Assembly: GCA_949299755.1 (NCBI GenBank)
Contig: CASGBA010000004.1
Span: 62,001-126,000 of the forward strand
Reading direction: 5' to 3'
From: an uncultured Treponema sp.
Lineage (GTDB): Bacteria > Spirochaetota > Spirochaetia > Treponematales > Treponemataceae
Length of the DNA: 64,000 nucleotides
Shown here: one piece after another, positions 1 to 9,139 of the stretch
Numbering within the stretch: position 1 is the first letter of the stretch
Layout of the letters: every line of letters begins with the position of its first letter
Program-made: the position numbers and the translations under genes
Notes under the pieces: model-generated
Told to the model about the DNA's origin: nothing
Databases searched by the model: none
Seen by the model: only the letters and a program-made list of their open reading frames with translations

Positions 1-1034
1 CAACGGTTGAATACATAATCCCCAAGCCGCTTCCTTTTTTACGGCTGGGGATTGCAAACTTCCCCCTTGTTATCGCCGCAGGTTTTTTTCCGGCAAGGGC
101 ATATTTCCTGCTGGCAATTGTGAAAGTCCTCGTCCAGGGAATCACCGGCGGGACTTTTTTTTCCTGGATTTTTTTATTTTCCTGCCTTGGCACTTTTTCC
201 TCCGCAGCAATAATGTTTTTATTCAAACGGTTATTGGGAAAATCCATATCCGCCGTGGGATTAAGTACCGCAGGTGCCTTTGTTTCCAACGGTATACAGC
301 TGGCTGTGGCAGGATTTTGGATTTTCGGGGAAAGTATATTGGCGGTTGCACCCATATTACTGACCGCGGGAATTATTTCGGGAATTATTGTCGGAGCTTT
401 TGCGGAATTTTTTTCCCGGAAATCCACATGGCTGGCAGAAATTCAAGCCCCCGGATTTTTCCTGAAACTTTCCCCAAGCGCACCGCAAAAAAATAAAATT
501 CCGGAAACACTATGTCAGAATGATAATGGAAACAAAAACTCCCCGCTGATTATTTTCCGTATTGCTTTCGGTTTTTCCGTGGCAATCGCCTCGGGTTTTT
601 TCACCCAACTATCCGTCAGAGCCATGATTTTTTTACTTTTTTTCACGGGTTTATGTTTCACAAAAAAACGACCACGACCGGTGCCTGTTATAATCACTTT
701 AGTTTCAATAACTGTTTTTAACCTTTATCCTCCCTGTGGACAGGTTTTATTTCAAAGAGGGCCTTTCTCTATTACAACTACAGCGTTATACACCGGTTTA
801 TCCAGAGCTATCTTATTTGAAAGTCTGATTTTTATTTCCCGGTGGACTTTCCTGAAAGGGTCTTTTAAATTTCGCCGAAAAAAACCCTGCTGGCGCCTGC
901 CTTTCCTTATGGAAAAAACCTTTTCTGTTTTTGCGGAATTGAATTCTGCTCTGCCGTCTCTTTCAAAAGAAAAAAAGAAAATCAGGGACTTCCCCGCATA
1001 CATGGATAAACTTTTGAGCTCTCTTGAAGGATGA
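1..1034 (+). CDS. Gx transporter family / heptaprenyl diphosphate synthase component I-like membrane protein (5' end outside window)
   Basis: The reading frame is open from the first bases of the window and carries family-typical residues (VEYIIPKPLPFLRLGIAN) upstream of the first possible GTG start at 120, so the gene begins outside the window and that GTG is internal. The first part is strongly hydrophobic with several membrane helices, as in the Gx transporter / Hpre_diP_synt_I family (pfam07456), which resembles ECF-transporter S components. After a polar linker (about 130-145 residues past the GTG) comes a second hydrophobic part and a basic cytoplasmic tail, longer than the usual family member. 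Substrate unknown. The stop lies 3 bp from the stop of the convergent plsC. Confidence 0.75.
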   Translation, partial: TVEYIIPKPLPFLRLGIANFPLVIAAGFFPARAYFLLAIVKVLVQGITGGTFFSWIFLFSCLGTFSSAAIMFLFKRLLGKSISAVGLSTAGAFVSNGIQLAVAGFWIFGESILAVAPILLTAGIISGIIVGAFAEFFSRKSTWLAEIQAPGFFLKLSPSAPQKNKIPETLCQNDNGNKNSPLIIFRIAFGFSVAIASGFFTQLSVRAMIFLLFFTGLCFTKKRPRPVPVIITLVSITVFNLYPPCGQVLFQRGPFSITTTALYTGLSRAILFESLIFISRWTFLKGSFKFRRKKPCWRLPFLMEKTFSVFAELNSALPSLSKEKKKIRDFPAYMDKLLSSLEG

Positions 1035-1037
1035 GGC

Positions 1038-1766
1038 TCAAGCCCTGGACGGCAAAGCAGAAAGAACCGTTTCCTCAACCCGGGAAACAATTTCCTTCTG
1101 TTCATCCTTTGATAAGTTTTCAGTCATTACAGGAGGATGAATTGTCACAAAGACATCGGCCGGTTTAAGCCTGTTACTGCCTTCAAACAATTTCCAGGTA
1201 CCGTCAATTGACACCGGAATAATGGGGGCTCCGGATTTAAAGGCCAATTTAAAGCTTCCCGGCTTAAACGCCCCTGGGGTATCGCCCTTGCTCCTGTGCC
1301 CTTCCGGGAAAATCAACAGGGAATAACCCTTTTTTATCCTTTCAACAGCGCCTTCCATGTCTTTAACGGATTGGTGGGGGCTTTTCCTGTTCAAAAAAAC
1401 GCATTCCATCAATTTCATCCAACCGGACAGAAAAGGCACCTTCAGTATTTCAACCTTTGCGATAAAAGCCATCGGTTTTTTCACATATCCGAGAAGGACA
1501 GGGATATCCATATAACTCTGGTGGTTTGCTATAAACACAACGGCTCTGTCCATGGGCAGGTTCTCCTGTCCGGACACAGAAATTTTCGTTTTCTTGCCGG
1601 TTAAACCGACAACATATCTGGCCCACTCCTGAACCATAGGAGCAATTTGCTTATCACGTTCCTCAATATTGCCGGTTTTTTGCAGACGGAGCATTTTCCG
1701 CTGCTTCCCCTGCCTGATTATAAGATAAAAAAAGAACCTTATTACCGCAAAAATTGTTTTAATCAT
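1038..1766 (-). CDS. plsC: 1-acyl-sn-glycerol-3-phosphate acyltransferase
   Basis: A 242-residue membrane-bound acyltransferase that adds the second acyl chain to lysophosphatidic acid to give phosphatidic acid. It shows the PlsC block I motif with H82 and D87 (NHQSYMD) and block III FPEGHRS at 153-159, followed by the conserved PVSIDGTW segment. A hydrophobic N-terminal stretch (about 5-18) probably anchors it to the inner face of the membrane. It is the last gene of the leftward fatty-acid operon, 25 bp after the TPR gene, which places acyl use next to acyl synthesis. Family assignment is firm; acyl donor specificity (ACP or CoA) cannot be read from the sequence. Confidence 0.92.
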   Translation of the reverse strand: MIKTIFAVIRFFFYLIIRQGKQRKMLRLQKTGNIEERDKQIAPMVQEWARYVVGLTGKKTKISVSGQENLPMDRAVVFIANHQSYMDIPVLLGYVKKPMAFIAKVEILKVPFLSGWMKLMECVFLNRKSPHQSVKDMEGAVERIKKGYSLLIFPEGHRSKGDTPGAFKPGSFKLAFKSGAPIIPVSIDGTWKLFEGSNRLKPADVFVTIHPPVMTENLSKDEQKEIVSRVEETVLSALPSRA

Positions 1767-1791
1767 ATAAATGCAAGCCTAAAATCAGGAA

Positions 1792-2469
1792 TTATGTCCG
1801 CTGGCGGCTTTGAACCCGCCTTAATCCATCCGTTGCTTCCCTATAATCCGGACGTAATTGAATCGCCCTGCGGTAAGCATCCGCGGCACCGGAATTATTT
1901 CCTGTTTCTTCCCGGACTGTGGCAAGCCGGTACCACCACAGAGACAGGGCCGGCTCATAATAAACAGCGGTTGTATAAGCAAATTCAGCCAGATTATAAC
2001 GTCTTGTCAGCCTGTAAATTTCCGCCATAAAAAAGTATGCGGTGCTTATTCTTTCACCTTTCGGAGCCACATCCGTATATTTTTCCATATTGCGCAGGGA
2101 TTCCCGGTAGTTGTCGAGATAAAAATATGCCTCTCCCATCGTCTCAATAATCCGCGGGTCAAAGGAAATATTCAAAGCAGTATTGCATATTTGCACAGCT
2201 TCCTGATAACGGGTTAAACGGACAAGAGCCCATCCATAGATTGTATATGCATCCATATTCCTTGAATTAACCACGAGATCCTGTTTGCAAATTTCAATAG
2301 CTTCTTTGTAGGCTTCTTCAGCTTCCTTTGTTCTGTTCCGCGCTTCATAATCCCTTCCTATACGGTAAGACCTAAGGGCATCCGGTTTTGGCTGGGTTTG
2401 GGAAAAAGCCGGTATAATGGAAACCGATAATATGATAATTAAAACTAAACGGGCTGATAATAACTTCAT
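1792..2469 (-). CDS. Secreted TPR-repeat protein
   Basis: 225 residues beginning with a signal peptide (about 1-23, ending ISIIPAFSQ). The rest is a chain of tetratricopeptide repeats with typical A/Y/P spacing, for example around the segments AYTIYGWALVRL, IETMGEAYFYL, AYFFMAEIYRL and ALSLWWYRLATV. Such proteins are protein-protein scaffolds; here it would act in the periplasm. It lies between accA and plsC in the same direction (45 bp and 25 bp gaps), so it is co-transcribed with lipid genes, but no direct role in lipid synthesis can be inferred. An AGGA ribosome site lies 9 nt before the ATG. Confidence 0.75.
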   Translation of the reverse strand: MKLLSARLVLIIILSVSIIPAFSQTQPKPDALRSYRIGRDYEARNRTKEAEEAYKEAIEICKQDLVVNSRNMDAYTIYGWALVRLTRYQEAVQICNTALNISFDPRIIETMGEAYFYLDNYRESLRNMEKYTDVAPKGERISTAYFFMAEIYRLTRRYNLAEFAYTTAVYYEPALSLWWYRLATVREETGNNSGAADAYRRAIQLRPDYREATDGLRRVQSRQRT

Positions 2470-2514
2470 AAACTAAGTATCCTTTTTTTCAGGTAAATGT
2501 TCAACAGAAATGCA

Positions 2515-3465
2515 CTAATTCGCTGAACTTTCTATTCCTCCGTCATCATCATAAAAAGCCCCGGATTCCCGGATTTTTTTATTACGGTATTTCACAAGAA
2601 CTTCCGGATTACGTCTGCACAAATCCGATAAATCAGAAATAATTCTTTCCCGGATAGCTTTTGCAGTCATATGGGGATCACACTGGGCTCCACCTTCCGC
2701 TTCCGGAATCACTCCGTTTATAACCTTCAAGCCTAAAACTTCCCGGCTTGTGATTTTCATCATGGCAGCGGCATCTTTTGCACGGGAAGAATCCCTCAAA
2801 AGAATAGAAGCGCAACCTTCAGGACTTATTACGGAATAAATCGCATTTTCCAGCATATAAATCTTATCGCCCACTCCTATACCCAGGGCACCGCCGGAAC
2901 CGCCTTCACCGATAATAATACAAATGATAGGCGTCTTAAGTCTGCTTAATTCCCTCAAATTGACAGCAATGGCTTCACCAATCCCCCTCTCTTCCGCAGC
3001 CAATCCAGGATAAGCGCCCTGGGTATCAATAAAGGTGATTATGGGCCGTTGGAATTTTTCAGCCTGTTTTGCCAACCGGAGGGCTTTCCTGTATCCTTCA
3101 GGATTCGACATACCGCCGTTGCGTTCTATTGTCTCTTTCAAGGTACGGCCCTTCTGGTTGCCGATAATTGTAACAGCAAGTCCGTCGATAAAACCTATTC
3201 CTCCGATCATTGCCGGATCATCGCCAAAAAACCGGTCACCGTGAAGCTCCACAAAATCATCACAGATAAGCTCTATGTAATCCAGTGTTCTAGGCCTGTC
3301 GCTGTGTCTGGCAAGTTCAACCCGCTCCCAAACTTCAGAAACAGCTTTTTCACTTGTCTGGAATTTTTCCGTTATTTTTCCAAGTTCTTCGCTTATATCC
3401 AATCCGCTTTGTTTTGCCAGTACTTGTAGAGAATTAATCAAATCCTGCTGGTTATCTTTTCCCAT
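2515..3465 (-). CDS. accA: Acetyl-CoA carboxylase, carboxyltransferase subunit alpha
   Basis: Together with AccD this forms the carboxyltransferase that moves CO2 from carboxybiotin to acetyl-CoA, giving malonyl-CoA. Family segments are plain: DRPRTLDYIELICDDFVELH, GDRFFGDDPAMIGGIG, the oxyanion-hole region IIGEGGSGGALGIG, and SPEGCASILLRD. I chose the ATG at 3465 because GGAGG sits 7 nt upstream and the overlap with accD is then 14 bp. An ATG at 3492, nine codons earlier, also has an AAGGA and gives 325 residues with a 41-bp overlap, so it remains possible. Overlap with accD implies translational coupling of the two subunits. Confidence 0.95.
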   Translation of the reverse strand: MGKDNQQDLINSLQVLAKQSGLDISEELGKITEKFQTSEKAVSEVWERVELARHSDRPRTLDYIELICDDFVELHGDRFFGDDPAMIGGIGFIDGLAVTIIGNQKGRTLKETIERNGGMSNPEGYRKALRLAKQAEKFQRPIITFIDTQGAYPGLAAEERGIGEAIAVNLRELSRLKTPIICIIIGEGGSGGALGIGVGDKIYMLENAIYSVISPEGCASILLRDSSRAKDAAAMMKITSREVLGLKVINGVIPEAEGGAQCDPHMTAKAIRERIISDLSDLCRRNPEVLVKYRNKKIRESGAFYDDDGGIESSAN

Positions 3466-4309
3466 TTTCGCCCTCCGGTTTTCTTTGCTCATGGGTTTCC
3501 TTGTTTTTTAAATCAAAAAGTATTTCTCTTTTCACAGGATAAGAAGGAACGGACTGCATATGGGCATCTATCATTTTAACGAAAAAAGCCCTTTGCTCTT
3601 TCCTGGGAACAATACAATCCACAAATCCTTTTTGAAGCTGGAATTCCGAGCGCTGGAAACCCTCCGGCAACTTCTGGCGGATTGTCCCTTCAATTACGCG
3701 GGGACCGGCAAAGCCAATAAGGGCTCCAGGTTCCGCACAAATTAAATCACCGAGCATGGCAAAACTTGCTGTAACACCGCCGGTCACCGGATCGCAAAGC
3801 ATTATAAAAAGGGGGATTCCCGCTTTATCCATTTCCGCCGCAGCGCTGGAGGTTTTTGCCATCTGCATCAGGGAGAAAAGCCCTTCCTGCATACGGGCAC
3901 CTCCGGATGTTGCATAGATGATAACAGGAAGAGCCTCCGCCGCCCCTGTAAGCATAAGCCTTGAAATTTTCTCGCCTACAACAGAACCCATTGATCCACC
4001 CATAAAGGCAAAAGACATAAGAGCGATAAGAGCCGGCCGTTTTTCTATAGTACAATAACCGGTAATAACAGCGTCCGACATATTTGTTTTTTCCTGGGCG
4101 GCGGAAATTTTCTCTTCGTAGCCTTCCATTTCTATGGGATTGGCGCTTTTCAGATTCTTATACAGTTCTAAAAAGGAATCTTTATCCACAAGATATGCAA
4201 GCCTTTGAGCAGGTTCCATCCGCAAATGGGTTCCACATTCCGGGCACACACACAGATTTTCTTCCAGAATCTTATTGTCTATATTGATTTTGCAATGGGT
4301 ACATTCCAT
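3452..4309 (-). CDS. accD: Acetyl-CoA carboxylase, carboxyltransferase subunit beta
   Basis: 285 residues. The N-terminal four-cysteine zinc ribbon is visible (C3, C6, C22, C25), followed by the crotonase-fold carboxyltransferase domain with SFAFMGGSMGSVVGEKI and SGGARMQEGLFSLMQMAKTS, which are diagnostic for AccD. It pairs with AccA, whose gene overlaps the 3' end. AAGGAAGG lies 5 nt before the ATG. It sits 11 bp after accC, completing an accB-accC-accD-accA run; in many bacteria accBC and accAD are split between loci, so the full set here is a compact arrangement. Confidence 0.95.
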   Translation of the reverse strand: MECTHCKINIDNKILEENLCVCPECGTHLRMEPAQRLAYLVDKDSFLELYKNLKSANPIEMEGYEEKISAAQEKTNMSDAVITGYCTIEKRPALIALMSFAFMGGSMGSVVGEKISRLMLTGAAEALPVIIYATSGGARMQEGLFSLMQMAKTSSAAAEMDKAGIPLFIMLCDPVTGGVTASFAMLGDLICAEPGALIGFAGPRVIEGTIRQKLPEGFQRSEFQLQKGFVDCIVPRKEQRAFFVKMIDAHMQSVPSYPVKREILFDLKNKETHEQRKPEGENGKR

Positions 4310-4320
4310 AAATCCTTCCT

Positions 4321-5640
4321 TCAGCTATTGCCGAATAATTCGGCATATAAGCCTGTTCCAAATTTTCCGGATAAAAATTGGGGAGATGTCAGAATTTTCT
4401 TCTGCTCCTCTATGTTTGTAGGCACTCCGTCAATTTCAAGCTCATCCAAGGCTCTTAAAAGTCTTTTTACGGCCCGTTCCCTGGTACTGTCATGGACAAT
4501 AAGTTTTGCTATCATCGAGTCATAAAAAGGCACTACAGAATAACCGGTATACACAAAAGTATCAAACCGTACCCCAGGTCCTCCGGGGACATTAAGTTTC
4601 TTTATTAATCCGGGAGAGCGCGCATTGATTCTGGCTTCAATGGCCCAGCCTCTTATATCATTCACGCCTTCCGCGGCTTCCATGGGTAAACCGGCACAAA
4701 CCCCGATTTGATCCCTGATAATGTCTGAAAAAGTGACAAGCTCTGAAACAGGATGCTCAACCTGAACACGGGCATTTACTTCCATGAAGAAAAACTCATC
4801 GCCTGCGGCCAAAAACTCAATGGTTCCAGCCCCCCTGTATTTTAAGGCGGAAAAAAGAGACAAGGCCCCGGAACACATTTTTTTCCGCATCTCCGGAGAA
4901 ACTCCCGGAGAAGGACTTTCCTCAATAAGCTTTTGATGGTTTTTCTGCATGGAACAATCCCGTTCACCCAATACAGCGACTCCGCCTTTTCCGTCCCCCA
5001 AAACCTGAAGTTCCACGTGCCTGGGATTCACAAGGTATTTTTCAATATAAACGGTTCCGTCCGCAAAATTAGCCTGGGCTTCGGAAGAGGCGATTTTAAG
5101 ATTTTCCGCCAAATCCTTTGCCTCATAAACAATGCGCATTCCCTTTCCGCCGCCTCCAGAAGCAGCCTTGATAATCACAGGGTAGCCGCATCGCTCAGCC
5201 ACTTTCAAAGCTTCTTTTTCGGAAGAAACGGCCCCGTCGGAACCGGGGGTCACCGGAAGGCCGTGGGCGGAAGCGGTTGCCCTCGCCTGAACCTTGTCCC
5301 CTAAAAGCTCGATGGTTTCGGCTTCCGGACCTATCCAAATCAACCCGGCTTTTTTCACCTTTGAGGCAAAGCCGGCATTTTCTGACAGAAAACCCACCCC
5401 GGGATGGACGGCATCACATCCGGTTGCCAAGGCTGTGGTTATATAGGCGTCCGCATTCAAATAGCTTTTTGCGGAAGGCGGGGCTCCAATACATACAGCC
5501 TTATCCGCCAATTTTACATGGAGATTTTCCTTGTCCGCCGTAGAATAAACCGCAACGGTTTTTATGCCCAACTCACGGCAGGCTCTTATAATGCGGACAG
5601 CTATTTCTCCCCTGTTTGCTATCAATAATTGCTTTATCAT
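4321..5640 (-). CDS. accC: Acetyl-CoA carboxylase, biotin carboxylase subunit
   Basis: ATP-grasp enzyme of about 439 residues that carboxylates the biotin on AccB using ATP and bicarbonate. It begins with the canonical MIKQLLIANRGEIAVRI, has the glycine-rich ATP loop GGGGKGM near 162-168, the FMEVNARVQVEHPVSE metal and active-site segment, and the RINA motif (IEARINARSP). The start is the ATG at 5640, which overlaps the accB stop as TGATG, with AGGA 7 nt upstream; a TTG three bases earlier is less likely. A minor variation is HPGVGFLSEN where most homologues have HPGYGFLSEN. Confidence 0.95.
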   Translation of the reverse strand: MIKQLLIANRGEIAVRIIRACRELGIKTVAVYSTADKENLHVKLADKAVCIGAPPSAKSYLNADAYITTALATGCDAVHPGVGFLSENAGFASKVKKAGLIWIGPEAETIELLGDKVQARATASAHGLPVTPGSDGAVSSEKEALKVAERCGYPVIIKAASGGGGKGMRIVYEAKDLAENLKIASSEAQANFADGTVYIEKYLVNPRHVELQVLGDGKGGVAVLGERDCSMQKNHQKLIEESPSPGVSPEMRKKMCSGALSLFSALKYRGAGTIEFLAAGDEFFFMEVNARVQVEHPVSELVTFSDIIRDQIGVCAGLPMEAAEGVNDIRGWAIEARINARSPGLIKKLNVPGGPGVRFDTFVYTGYSVVPFYDSMIAKLIVHDSTRERAVKRLLRALDELEIDGVPTNIEEQKKILTSPQFLSGKFGTGLYAELFGNS

Positions 5641-6146
5641 CAATTTTTCCTGACAAGGAACAAAGGTTGTTCAAATTCCACCAAATCACCGTTATGAACG
5701 AGAATTTTTTGGATTGTGCAATCAAATTCGCATTCAAGTGTATTCATCATTTTCATGGCTTCAAGAATGCAAAGAGGATCTCCCTTTTTAATAGATTTGC
5801 CCTCTTCCACATAAACAGGGGAATCGGGGGAAGGAGCCCGGTAAAAGGTTCCGACAATCGGACTTTTTATCTGAACCAAGGACGGATCCTCTCCGGCTTC
5901 CGGGGATTTTTCGGGAGCGGGAACCGGACCCGCCGACGGGGCAGGAGGAACCGGGGCGGAACCTGCCTGGGGTGCGGCAGAAACAGGGATAAAACCGGGC
6001 TGTGCGGGAAACGCCCCTTTGGGAAGCCTGTCAAAAGCCTCTTTTTTCTTGAGCACCAGTTTATCCTCGCCCTGTTTTACCTCAAGGGAAACCGCCGGAC
6101 TAGTATTGAATTTTTCTATCAGTGAAAGGATAAAATTCTCGTTCAT
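5640..6146 (-). CDS. accB: Biotin carboxyl carrier protein of acetyl-CoA carboxylase
   Basis: 168 residues. An N-terminal helical part (1-35), a Pro/Ala-rich flexible linker (about 45-85) and a C-terminal biotinyl domain with the acceptor motif EAMKMMN, in which K132 is the biotinylated lysine. The protein carries carboxybiotin between AccC and the AccAD complex. Its stop overlaps the accC start by one base (TGATG). It follows fabV by about 15 bp in the same operon. Length and domain order are normal for AccB. Confidence 0.95.
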   Translation of the reverse strand: MNENFILSLIEKFNTSPAVSLEVKQGEDKLVLKKKEAFDRLPKGAFPAQPGFIPVSAAPQAGSAPVPPAPSAGPVPAPEKSPEAGEDPSLVQIKSPIVGTFYRAPSPDSPVYVEEGKSIKKGDPLCILEAMKMMNTLECEFDCTIQKILVHNGDLVEFEQPLFLVRKN

Positions 6147-6161
6147 TTTGACTCCTTTAAA

Positions 6162-7352
6162 TTAAACGCAGTCCAACCTGGGGACATCTTTTTCATAGTC
6201 CACACCCGCAATATCGAATCCGCTTGTGGCCAGGAAATCATGTTTATATCCGGCCAAGTCCGCCAAGTCCGTGATGTTCTCTGCGGTAACATCCGGCATA
6301 ATCGAAGAAACTTCCGCCTGGACAGAGGGATCCATTTCCCAATCGTCTATACGGATACGTTTTTCCTCATCAACCGGAATGGAAGAACCGGTATACAACC
6401 TATCTGTAAACAACCTGTTAATCTGTTCGATACAACCTTCGTGGGTTCCCTTTTTCTTCATCACTTTGAAAAGAACGGACAGATAAAGCGGTATAATCGG
6501 GATAACAGCGCTTGCCCTGGTTACGAGCCCTTTGTTTACAGAAACATAGGCACTTCCTTTATAGGCTGCCATTTCCTTGTTAAGCTCGGCGGCTGTTTTT
6601 TCCAGATGCTCTTTTGCCTTTCCAATTGTCCCGCGCCTGTAAATAGCCTGGGAAAGCTCCGGACCCACATAGGAGTATGCAACAGTGATTACACCTTCCG
6701 CAAGAACCCCTCCTTCGGACAATCTGGAAATCCAGCGTTTCCAGTCCTCTCCGCCCATAACCTTAACAGTCTGGTTTATTTCATCTTCTGTCGCAGGTTC
6801 AGCGGAAATCTCCTTCATTTCTCCGGTCATGGGGTCAAAGGTTTTCCCGGAAAACGGGCTTCCGATGGGTTTTATGACAGATTTATACATAACACCGGTG
6901 TCGGGATCCGTCCGGACAGGACTGGCCAAACTGTAAACAACCAAATCAAACTTCATTCCACGGGCCTTCGCCGCATTTATAACCTCTTCTTTCAGTCCAT
7001 CGGAAAAAGCATCCCCATTCAAGGTCTGGGAAAACAAACCCTCTGCGGCAGCGGCCTCATCAAAGGCAAGATTATTGTACCATCCGGGAGTACCTCCCTT
7101 GTTTTCCGTTCCAGCCTTTTCCAAAGAGACACCGATTGTATCCGCCCCGTATCCGAAAGCTGCGACAATGCGGCTTGCCAGGCCATAACCGTTGGAACAG
7201 CCTAATACAAGAACATTTTTTGCACCGGCGGAATAATTCTTTTTTTGTTTTTCGTTTTTAACATAAGCAATTTGATCCATCACGGATTTTTTGCATCCGG
7301 CGGGATGGGCATTAAGACAAATATTACTGCGTACCATGGGTTTTATAACCAT
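6162..7352 (-). CDS. fabV: Enoyl-ACP / trans-2-enoyl-CoA reductase, FabV/Ter type
   Basis: About 396 residues, an NADH-dependent reductase that removes the double bond in the last step of each elongation cycle. Evidence: near-N-terminal MVRSNICLNAHPAGCKK, nucleotide-binding GCSNGYGLASR (about 51-61), YSLASPVRTDPDTG, and the FabV active-site motif Tyr-X8-Lys (Y238 to K247 in YRRGTIGKAK). The sequence is very like the well-studied T. denticola trans-2-enoyl-CoA reductase. I prefer the second ATG (7352): GGGAG is 7 nt from it but only 1 nt from the first ATG at 7358. It is the only enoyl reductase in the cluster (no fabI, fabK or fabL), so it probably serves fatty-acid synthesis here. Confidence 0.93.
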   Translation of the reverse strand: MVIKPMVRSNICLNAHPAGCKKSVMDQIAYVKNEKQKKNYSAGAKNVLVLGCSNGYGLASRIVAAFGYGADTIGVSLEKAGTENKGGTPGWYNNLAFDEAAAAEGLFSQTLNGDAFSDGLKEEVINAAKARGMKFDLVVYSLASPVRTDPDTGVMYKSVIKPIGSPFSGKTFDPMTGEMKEISAEPATEDEINQTVKVMGGEDWKRWISRLSEGGVLAEGVITVAYSYVGPELSQAIYRRGTIGKAKEHLEKTAAELNKEMAAYKGSAYVSVNKGLVTRASAVIPIIPLYLSVLFKVMKKKGTHEGCIEQINRLFTDRLYTGSSIPVDEEKRIRIDDWEMDPSVQAEVSSIMPDVTAENITDLADLAGYKHDFLATSGFDIAGVDYEKDVPRLDCV

Positions 7353-7387
7353 TTTCATTCTCCCTTAATAAATATATATTTTCCTGT

Positions 7388-7813
7388 TTATTTTCCGACA
7401 AGACACATCCATTCCGCTTCTGCGGCGACTTCGTCTCCCACATAGGCCACACCGGACTGCTTTATCATTCTGGGGGAAACCCGAAGGTTTTTCACTTCCA
7501 CCCGGACAGTGTCCCCGGGCCGTACCTGGCGGCGGAATTTCACTTTATCCACCGTTCCCAGGAAAAACAGGGAACCTTCCGGGAAAACTTTCTGGGAGCT
7601 TAAGGCAGCCCCGCCGCACTGGGCCATGGTCTCCACGAGAATAACTCCAGGAACAACGGGATATTCGGGAAAATGCCCCTTGAAGAAAAAGTCTTTATCC
7701 GTAAAAGTCCTCAAAGAAACGCTTCCGTCTTTGTCAGCGCTTACAATTTCATCCACAAACAGAAACGGATCCCTGTGCGGGAGCAAATCTTTTATATTTT
7801 TTATACTGTCCAT
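7388..7813 (-). CDS. fabZ: 3-hydroxyacyl-ACP dehydratase
   Basis: Hot-dog-fold dehydratase of about 141 residues that removes water from 3-hydroxyacyl-ACP. It shows LLPHRDPFLFVDEI and the catalytic-helix region FFKGHFPEYPVVPGVILVETMAQ, with the family His (GHFP) and the Glu of ETMAQ. The ATG at 7813 is favoured because GGAGG lies 4 nt upstream and the protein then begins as FabZ normally does; an ATG 11 codons earlier (7846) overlaps the fabF stop (TAATG) with AGGA upstream and cannot be excluded. No fabA is present, so unsaturated fatty acids are either not made by that route or are made elsewhere. Confidence 0.93.
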   Translation of the reverse strand: MDSIKNIKDLLPHRDPFLFVDEIVSADKDGSVSLRTFTDKDFFFKGHFPEYPVVPGVILVETMAQCGGAALSSQKVFPEGSLFFLGTVDKVKFRRQVRPGDTVRVEVKNLRVSPRMIKQSGVAYVGDEVAAEAEWMCLVGK

Positions 7814-7845
7814 ATTTCCTCCGTGATCAAATTTACCGGTGGGCA

Positions 7846-9102
7846 TTAAATCCTGCGGAAAACAACAACACCGTTGTGACCGCCAAATCCAAGAGAACCG
7901 GAAGCGGCGCAGGAAATTCCTCCGCTGTTTGAAACATCCACACCCTTGTTCGGAACATAATCCAAATCGCAGCCATGCTCAACGTCAGGGTTATCAAGAT
8001 TGATTGTGGGAGGGTAGAATCCTTCCTGAATAGCTTTTACACAGAAAATAGCCTCAATGGCTCCTGCGGCACCAAGACAGTGGCCGGTCATGCTTTTTGT
8101 GGAAGATATTTTCATTTTGTAAGCATGATCACCGAAAGCCTTTTTTATCATGGCGGTTTCCGCCGGGTCGTTTAGAGGGGTTGCGGTTCCATGGGCATTG
8201 TAGTACTGGACTTCCTCCGGAGAAATCCCCGCGTCTTTAATCGCATTCACCATGGCCAGAGCCCCTCCGTTTCCTGAAGGATCCGGGCTGGTAATGTGAT
8301 ATGCGTCCGATGAGCCGCCATATCCGGCGAATTCAGCGTAAATGCGGGCTCCCCTGGCCTTAGCGTGTTCATACTCCTCGAGAATAAGGATACCGGCTCC
8401 TTCGCCCATAACAAATCCTTCCCGCTTGGTATCAAAGGGTCTGCTGGCTTTTTCGGGACAATCGTTAAAGGAAGTTGCCAGGGTTTTCAAAACCTGGAAA
8501 CAGCCGATTCCGTATCCGGTCACAGTGGCCTCGGTTCCTCCCGCAAGACACACATCAAGCCGTCCGGAACGCACCTGATCCAAGGCAAGACCAAGGGCAT
8601 CTGTTCCGGAGGAACAAGCCGTGGCCAGAGAAAGGGCGGTTCCGTGGAGACCGAAAATCATACTTATGTTTCCAGGAGCCTCGTTCGGAATCAACATGGG
8701 GATACTGAGGGGCGGGATTCTGGTATTTCCGACTTCAAAATATTTCTTTATCGAAGCCTCAAGAACCTCGAATCCGCCAATACCATTACCGATAAGAACA
8801 CCGGCACGGTCGGCGTCTATGTTGTCTTTGGATAATCCGGCATCCTTCATGGCCTGCATGGCGGCGACAACCGCAAACTGGGAATACCGCCCCATTTTCC
8901 TGGCTTCTTTTTTGTCTATCCACAGACTCGGATCAAAGTTTTTAACCTCTCCGGCTATTTTACATTCGTAGGCAGTTGTATCAAACGCTGTTATTCTCGC
9001 AATTCCGCTTTTTCCTTCCCGGACAGACTTCCAGCTTTCTTCCAGAGTATTTCCTATAGGAGTAACTGCGCCCAAACCAGTAATGACAACCTTTCTATTC
9101 AT
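7846..9102 (-). CDS. fabF: 3-oxoacyl-ACP synthase II
   Basis: Condensing enzyme of 418 residues that extends acyl-ACP with malonyl-ACP. The KAS II catalytic triad is visible: C163 in TACSSGTDAL, H304 in NAHGTATPLND and H341 in MTGHCLGAAGA. The start at 9102 (MNRKVVITGLGAVTPIG) has AGGAG 7 nt upstream; the frame stays open 20 codons further upstream into fabG, but that extension lacks family similarity. It sits between fabG and fabZ. Confidence 0.96.
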   Translation of the reverse strand: MNRKVVITGLGAVTPIGNTLEESWKSVREGKSGIARITAFDTTAYECKIAGEVKNFDPSLWIDKKEARKMGRYSQFAVVAAMQAMKDAGLSKDNIDADRAGVLIGNGIGGFEVLEASIKKYFEVGNTRIPPLSIPMLIPNEAPGNISMIFGLHGTALSLATACSSGTDALGLALDQVRSGRLDVCLAGGTEATVTGYGIGCFQVLKTLATSFNDCPEKASRPFDTKREGFVMGEGAGILILEEYEHAKARGARIYAEFAGYGGSSDAYHITSPDPSGNGGALAMVNAIKDAGISPEEVQYYNAHGTATPLNDPAETAMIKKAFGDHAYKMKISSTKSMTGHCLGAAGAIEAIFCVKAIQEGFYPPTINLDNPDVEHGCDLDYVPNKGVDVSNSGGISCAASGSLGFGGHNGVVVFRRI

Positions 9103-9139
9103 TTCTTGCTCCTTATATAAAAACAAGCCCGGCACAGAA

